Both the position numbers and the translations under genes were made by a program. A DNA stretch of 64,000 bases, from contig JACMZG010001914.1 of assembly GCA_018340805.1 (NCBI GenBank), positions 44,471,414 to 44,535,413 of the forward strand, read 5' to 3'. The notes under the pieces are model-generated. The model did no database searches and was not told the DNA's origin. It saw only the letters and a program-made list of their open reading frames with translations. Source of the DNA: Microvelia longipes (Eukaryota; Arthropoda; Insecta; Hemiptera; Veliidae). This document shows positions 63,701 through 64,000 of this stretch, one piece after another (position 1 is the first letter of the stretch; each line of letters begins with the position of its first letter).

Positions 63701-63709
63701 CTAAAATAA
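37477..63709 (+). CDS. DOK-family PH-PTB adaptor, Dok-7-like (multi-exon, 5' incomplete)
   Basis: Adaptors of the DOK family bind membranes through a PH domain and phosphotyrosine receptors through a PTB domain; Dok-7 activates the kinase MuSK and recruits Crk through YxxP motifs. Twelve exons on the + strand are seen: 37,477-37,578; 38,880-39,008; 44,825-44,975; 45,973-46,148; 47,679-47,824; 48,601-48,721; 50,279-50,381; 52,121-52,261; 52,338-52,351; 53,348-53,509; 58,943-59,048; 63,473-63,709. In the visible chain PH is residues ~1-77 and PTB ~78-195. YDVP, YDIP, YAVV, YENL and YENV follow. The order PH, PTB, Ser-rich region, paired YxxP motifs matches Dok-7 better than Dok-1/2, but the assignment is from remembered family features. 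The start codon and first half of the PH domain are missing. One exon lacks a base. Introns reach 5.8 kb and are full of mobile DNA. Confidence 0.88.
38056..38306. repeat. ~250-bp palindrome, Penelope-terminus type (intronic)
   Basis: Arms run from ATATTAACAACTCCAACTTC to GAAGTTGGTGTTGTTAATAT with a few mismatches. Each arm holds CGGCTTTCGGCTATAATGCC or its complement next to an ACTGTAGATGG-type word, like the other Penelope-type palindromes. It lies between DOK-like exons 1 and 2. Confidence 0.8.
38880..39008 (+). CDS. DOK-like exon 2: end of PH domain
   Basis: Acceptor TTTTTGTAG, donor GTGAGT. It encodes [17 protein letters not shown], then [20 protein letters not shown], the last strands and the C-terminal helix with the conserved W of PH domains. 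Phases 1 and 1 fit both neighbours. Confidence 0.93.
39140..39600. repeat. ~34-bp minisatellite with internal inversion (intronic)
   Basis: Units contain GCCATCTGTTTGTACC and GAGCGTAGCTCCTAGC. From about 39,395 to 39,530 units are inverted (GTACAAACAGATGGCGCTAG), then return to the first orientation. The array starts 130 bp after exon 2 of the DOK-like gene. Confidence 0.9.
39601..41607. other. Intronic AT-rich DNA without recognised feature
   Basis: Long A/T and a few G runs (about 40,909 and 41,384). No exon-like frame with splice sites was found. Confidence 0.4.
41608..42577. mobile_element. ~1-kb foldback element with a nested SINE
   Basis: Ends AGTCCAAGAGCC and GACTCTTGGACT. Arms match inward for several hundred bases, including TGTACTACTTCAAACCAAAT, GTCCAGAGTGGAGCCCT and TCGGATAATTACGAC with their complements on the right. 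The SINE at 41,688-41,933 splits the left arm. There is no coding capacity. Confidence 0.82.
41688..41933 (+). mobile_element. tRNA-derived SINE (family 1), copy 2
   Basis: Head with GTTTAGTACTGGACTTCGG and B box GGGGTTCACAGCCC, body CCACCCAAGGTGGTTCCCGC, tail of ATT repeats. The 12-bp duplication ATACCTTAAATC lies on both sides (41,676-41,687 and 41,934-41,945). The body matches the copy at 12,031. Confidence 0.93.
43505..43805. mobile_element. Mutator-like MITE family B, copy 3 (intronic)
   Basis: Same inverted ends as the other family B copies. Flanks GGTTACTAC and GGTTATTAC differ by one base, consistent with a 9-bp target-site duplication. Confidence 0.85.
43880..44150. repeat. ~270-bp near-perfect palindrome, Penelope-terminus type
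   Basis: Arms extend from TATTAATTAAACCTCCAAGT to the complement, meeting at AGAAATCGGATTTCT near 44,016. Each arm contains GTCATCATCAGTGCCGGCG or its complement and TTGAAAGCTGGCTCTG. It lies in the intron between exons 2 and 3. Confidence 0.88.
44375..44745. repeat. 22-bp minisatellite, about 16-17 copies
   Basis: Unit CTACTAATGTAGGACCACTC plus TT; two units read CAACTATTGATGTA instead. The array ends only 80 bp before exon 3 of the DOK-like gene. The CTAAT word in each unit resembles a branch-point consensus. Confidence 0.94.
44825..44975 (+). CDS. DOK-like exon 3: first half of PTB domain
   Basis: Acceptor TTGTTACAG, donor GTAATT. It encodes [20 protein letters not shown], then [14 protein letters not shown] and VWPISHLR. 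The S-G-P-A-x-L-H-I pattern and W-P-I-S-H-L-R are typical of DOK PTB domains. The exon ends in AG, completing an Arg codon in the next exon. Confidence 0.93.
45457..45785. repeat. 32-bp direct repeats around a poly(T)/(TA)n insertion
   Basis: The 32 bases at 45,457-45,488, starting TATGGCTCTCCGTTGACC, recur exactly at 45,754-45,785. Between them lie a T16 run, TAATAAATTCTTTATTTT and a (TA)n tract (45,658-45,741). This could be a minus-oriented LINE tail with an unusually long duplication, or a local tandem duplication. Confidence 0.7.
45973..46148 (+). CDS. DOK-like exon 4: second half of PTB domain
   Basis: Acceptor GTCTGGCAG, donor GTTAGT (weak after +2). It encodes [19 protein letters not shown], then [20 protein letters not shown] and the basic [12 protein letters not shown]. 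The R-R-Y-G start and F-E-x-G-x-x-C-G block match Dok-7-type PTB domains; the Arg residues that contact phosphotyrosine are expected here. Ends with one base of a Val codon. Confidence 0.93.
46915..47085. mobile_element. Short G/C-run MITE-like element
   Basis: Starts near GAAGCCAGGGGGGCATCGCC, contains C17 and C11 runs and two copies of a TTTCGCCC block, and ends TTTTGGCTGGCTACG, roughly the inverse of its start. A related left end (GTGGCGTAGCCAGG) is at 59,175. Confidence 0.5.
47679..47824 (+). CDS. DOK-like exon 5: linker after PTB
   Basis: Acceptor CTGTACAG, donor GTTTGT. Encodes [16 protein letters not shown] and [14 protein letters not shown], with the rest acidic and Ser-rich; probably disordered. 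Ends in phase 0. Confidence 0.85.
48601..48721 (+). CDS. DOK-like exon 6: basic, Cys-containing linker
   Basis: Acceptor TTGATTGCAG; the donor GTCAGT at 48,722 is inferred because it is the only one giving the phase the next exon needs. Encodes [20 protein letters not shown], then Ser/Thr-rich residues. Reading on without splicing gives an in-frame stop after 48,783, so a shorter isoform by intron retention is possible. Confidence 0.75.
48875..49510 (+). mobile_element. 5'-truncated LINE with poly(A) and 13-bp TSD
   Basis: The duplication AATCAAGTGTGAT lies at 48,862-48,874 and 49,511-49,523. Right after the first copy the reading frame contains [17 protein letters not shown], the Cys-Cys-His-Cys finger found near the C terminus of non-LTR retrotransposon ORF2 (Jockey/I/R1-like groups). 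Stop near 49,114, then ~380 bp of 3' UTR and an A15 run. It is a fairly recent, dead-on-arrival insertion in the intron between exons 6 and 7. Confidence 0.93.
50279..50381 (+). CDS. DOK-like exon 7: Ser-rich segment
   Basis: Acceptor TTTTGCAG, donor GTACTT. Encodes [19 protein letters not shown], then [13 protein letters not shown]. The D-D-S-G-C-S pattern recalls the S-S-D-S-G-I-A block of vertebrate Dok-7. Phase 2 at the end fits exon 8. Confidence 0.85.
50815..51295. repeat. ~28-bp minisatellite (intronic), irregular
   Basis: Unit AGGAGGGATGAGGGAATATG plus TGATAATA with many small losses. A 169-codon minus-strand frame across it (Ile/Pro/Ser-rich) is an artefact. Confidence 0.92.
51620..51925. 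repeat. 28-bp minisatellite, about 10 copies (intronic)
   Basis: Unit GTGACTAGAGAGTCTTCTTG plus AAGATCTG. It lies about 200 bp before exon 8 of the DOK-like gene. Confidence 0.93.
52121..52261 (+). CDS. DOK-like exon 8: Ser-rich plus YDVP motif, 1-base frameshift
   Basis: Acceptor ATTTGCAG, donor GTAATG. The first frame reads [13 protein letters not shown] and then meets TGA near 52,216. The other frame reads [18 protein letters not shown], then [14 protein letters not shown] up to the donor. Both are plausible DOK tail. The exon is 141 nt; with one more base it would fit the phases of both neighbours exactly, so a base is missing between about 52,150 and 52,180. Assembly error is more likely than a real mutation. 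Confidence 0.8.
52338..52351 (+). CDS. DOK-like microexon (14 nt), tentative
   Basis: A 76-nt intron with a strong branch region (GATAACTAATGA) and acceptor GTTCTTGTTTCAG precedes it. Using donor GTATGA after 14 nt (residues RQKC and part of Leu) restores the phase between exon 8 and exon 10. Alternatively the exon reads on ([19 protein letters not shown]) to a stop near 52,446, as an alternative end or with a base missing. Confidence 0.5.
52950..53015 (+). repeat. 5S rRNA-like fragment
   Basis: AGCTGGATGGGTGACCGCTG followed by GGAA closely resembles the internal control region of eukaryotic 5S rRNA genes (TGGATGGGTGACCGCCTGGGAA). The preceding GTTGAACAGC can be aligned with the loop A/helix region. 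Only about half of a 5S gene is present. It may be a 5S-derived SINE relic or a stray 5S pseudogene. Confidence 0.6.
53153..53318. repeat. Hairpin-forming inverted repeat next to exon 10
   Basis: About 33-bp arms, TTGACGCTGGGATCCGTGGT... on the left and the complement ACCACGAATCCCAGCATCAA on the right, with two mismatches and a ~100-bp loop. The right arm ends 30 bp before the exon 10 acceptor. Confidence 0.8.
53348..53509 (+). CDS. DOK-like exon 10: YDIP motif
   Basis: Acceptor ATGTTGCAG, donor GTAACT. Encodes [20 protein letters not shown], then [23 protein letters not shown] is the second YxxP motif, a likely Crk/RasGAP SH2 site by analogy with Dok-7. A hairpin sits 30 bp upstream of the acceptor. 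It has one starting base of a split codon and two at the end. Confidence 0.88.
54130..55135 (+). pseudogene. Ty3/gypsy integrase relic
   Basis: A degraded HHCC zinc-finger region (with [10 protein letters not shown]) precedes an open frame from 54,364. The catalytic core is clear: [20 protein letters not shown] (first Asp), SDRGTHF (second Asp) and [12 protein letters not shown] (Glu). A frameshift near 54,740-54,790 separates it from a second frame (54,799-55,050) with LLPNHTDQN and [11 protein letters not shown], and then KYLGPYTVI, the post-integrase GPY/F motif. No LTR, RT or gag was found, so it is a fragment. Confidence 0.9.
55186..56248 (+). repeat. ~310-bp satellite array, about 3.4 units
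   Basis: Unit landmarks: TTGTGTCAACTATTCATGTT, GAGAGCACCGCTCGTCTCTG, GTCAGAGTGAGTTCAGGCTC and ATGTCGAGCCATCAATGATG. Units differ mostly by single-base indels. It is the longest array of this family in the window; others are at 333 and 26,763. Confidence 0.92.
56249..57240. other. Unassigned DNA inside the composite
   Basis: No family recognised. The 90-codon frame at 56,957-57,229 has no motif I know. Confidence 0.35.
57795..58365 (-). mobile_element. tRNA-derived SINE (family 2), copy 2
   Basis: Inverse of the copy at 20,190: on the minus strand GTGTAGTGGTTAAGGTACGC (A-box region), GGGTTAAATCCCAGCACGG (B box) and GGAGCTGGCAAAAAGTGCCC, with a TATTACTATCACTA-type tail at 57,795. It lies in the intron between exons 10 and 11. 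Confidence 0.82.
58425..58690. repeat. ~265-bp palindrome (intronic)
   Basis: Arms ATTCAAGCTTTTGAGGAGGA / TCCTCCTCAAAAGCTTGAAT continue inward through CTAATTTTGCCGAGCTTTC and AAGGCTTAACATA with few mismatches. It ends 250 bp before exon 11. Confidence 0.88.
58943..59048 (+). CDS. DOK-like exon 11: Cys/His-rich
   Basis: Acceptor AATTGTGTAG, donor GTAAGC. Encodes [20 protein letters not shown] and then [15 protein letters not shown]: nine Cys and three His in 35 residues. An alternative acceptor 12 nt downstream (TGTTGCAG) keeps the frame and would drop four residues. The phases fit exon 10 and exon 12 exactly, which supports it despite its odd composition. Confidence 0.8.
59163..59240. mobile_element. 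Fragment of G/C-run MITE-like element
   Basis: ACAGTGGCGTAGCCAGGGTA followed by GGCTTCAG and C9/C5 runs, resembling the ends of the element at 46,915. Confidence 0.45.
59557..59598 (-). ncRNA. Hammerhead-ribozyme-like motif, Penelope minus copy
   Basis: The exact counterpart of the motif at 62,497-62,537, read on the minus strand, with the same extra core base. Confidence 0.4.
59966..60538 (-). pseudogene. Penelope GIY-YIG endonuclease domain, minus copy
   Basis: 190 codons: linker ([20 protein letters not shown]), then [20 protein letters not shown] with the paired Cys and GIY-YIG-like core, the catalytic-type Arg in [10 protein letters not shown] and AGHCTDLEH. The stop after EQNTQKRKF is premature: another frame continues with [10 protein letters not shown], so one base appears to be missing here. 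The 5' end of this frame also starts mid-protein. Confidence 0.9.
60641..61140 (-). pseudogene. Penelope reverse transcriptase, catalytic half
   Basis: Motif A reads [14 protein letters not shown], upstream of the Met-initiated frame at 61,051. Next come [20 protein letters not shown] (motif B-like) and [10 protein letters not shown] (motif C with the catalytic YVDD). [14 protein letters not shown] leads to the connector. The catalytic residues are intact, but the N-terminal RT part is absent and the frame is broken before the endonuclease domain near 60,600-60,650. Confidence 0.9.
61190..61433 (+). pseudogene. Penelope RT, N-terminal motifs only
   Basis: Encodes [40 protein letters not shown] and [17 protein letters not shown], the block before RT motif A. 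It ends LTNSLS; the minus copy begins with the same NSLS and continues, so the two copies share this breakpoint. Confidence 0.88.
61434..62123 (+). pseudogene. Penelope connector and GIY-YIG endonuclease, plus copy
   Basis: 229 codons starting within the connector ([19 protein letters not shown]), then the same endonuclease as the minus copy with no residue difference across about 175 residues. It stops early after EQTHRRGKF because of a local indel, as in the minus copy but with different bases. The catalytic RT is deleted, so this copy cannot be autonomous. Confidence 0.9.
62497..62537 (+). ncRNA. Hammerhead-ribozyme-like motif, Penelope plus copy
   Basis: GCC, CTGAATGATG, a stem GGTA...TACC, CGAAAC, GTC and GGC follow in the order of a hammerhead ribozyme: stem I GCC/GGC, stem II GGTA/TACC, GAAA, and GTC at the cleavage position. 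Hammerheads are known in Penelope-like terminal repeats. The core has one extra base (CTGAATGA instead of CTGANGA), and stem III is minimal, so activity is uncertain. Confidence 0.4.
62590..63472. other. Intronic DNA without recognised feature
   Basis: Last part of the intron before DOK-like exon 12. No repeat or mobile element was recognised; short minus-strand frames at 62,945-63,211 carry no motif. Confidence 0.4.
63473..63709 (+). CDS. DOK-like exon 12: Tyr-motif tail and possible stop
   Basis: Acceptor TTCTTTTTTCAG. Encodes [17 protein letters not shown], then [20 protein letters not shown] and a Cys-rich end ([15 protein letters not shown]). YAVVDL resembles an ITIM-like site; YENL and YENV could bind SH2 domains. 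TAA at 63,707 closes the frame and AATAAA follows at 63,741. However, GTACAG at 63,690 could be a donor, so more exons may lie beyond the window. Confidence 0.85.
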   Translation, partial: RLENNDAIYAVVDLSKKTKNRSENSQQKEEGVNYENLAFVKSCEYYENVKDIIVWCHGSNCKKCDENEPCSKGTGLLK

Positions 63710-63740
63710 CATTTCAATTTCACAATGTACACCTTATTCA

Positions 63741-63746
63741 AATAAA
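63741..63746 (+). promoter_or_regulatory. Possible polyadenylation signal
   Basis: AATAAA 32 bases after the TAA of the last DOK-like exon seen. In AT-rich DNA this hexamer is frequent, so it is only weak support for the gene ending here. Confidence 0.4.
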
Positions 63747-64000
63747 TTATTACTCAACTCAAGGTGAAATTTTCAACTTTTCAGAGTAGTTTTTATCATG
63801 CTTTCTTCTGTGTTTATGTCACCAGAGAATTAAAACTTGGCACAAAAATCGTACATACAGTTTAGTTGTGCTACCTGGGAGATAATTGTTTAGACCATGA
63901 AAACCTGTTTTGATGAGTCATCAGAAATAAAAATAATTTTTAAAAATAGAAAATTTGACTAATGTTTTATCATAACCATATAAAATAATTAATCTGTTTT

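Overview
This is a eukaryotic, AT-rich, repeat-dominated window, most likely from an insect; a hemipteran is only a guess. Genes are split by GT-AG introns and there are no operons or bacterial signals. The DNA is packed with MITEs, tRNA-derived SINEs, retroelement fragments, foldback elements and minisatellites. Array units vary a lot in length and one coding exon lacks a base, which suggests a long-read assembly with residual indels.

One host gene is recognisable: a PH-PTB adaptor of the DOK family, closest in layout to Dok-7. It runs on the + strand from 37,477 to about 63,709. I find twelve exons, one of them a tentative 14-nt microexon. They carry the second half of a PH domain, a PTB domain, a Ser-rich tail, two YxxP motifs, a Cys/His-rich exon and a last exon with three Tyr motifs. 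The splice phases of all exons agree once a single missing base is allowed in the exon at 52,121-52,261. The visible coding length is then 528 residues plus a stop. The exon or exons for the first half of the PH domain were not found and probably lie upstream of the window or in a gap.

Region by region: 0.3-4 kb holds a fragment of a ~310-bp repeat, a 52-bp minisatellite, a TA-flanked MITE, a hAT-like MITE and a 66-bp minisatellite. 4.46-10.3 kb is a direct tandem pair of ~2.9-kb non-autonomous DNA transposons with Harbinger-like ends. 12-13.1 kb has a SINE with target-site duplications (TSDs) and a Ty1/copia RT-RNase H relic. 14-31 kb has more MITEs, long (TA)n tracts, a second SINE family, a 38-bp minisatellite, a palindrome, a hAT transposase relic and satellite units. 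Four copies of a foldback satellite lie at 19.4, 28.4, 33.1 and 36.5 kb. 37.5-64 kb is the DOK-like gene. Its introns hold a foldback element with a SINE nested in it, a 5'-truncated LINE with a perfect TSD, five minisatellites, a 5S rRNA-like fragment, a 3.7-kb composite bounded by inverted repeats and containing a Ty3/gypsy integrase relic, and a nearly identical head-to-head pair of Penelope-like elements.

Most mobile elements here are non-autonomous or broken; no intact element is visible. The strongest points for follow-up are the structure of the DOK-like gene (its Cys/His exon in particular), the nested MITE insertions readable from TSDs, the complementary Penelope pair, and repeated hammerhead-like motifs in the Penelope-type palindromes.
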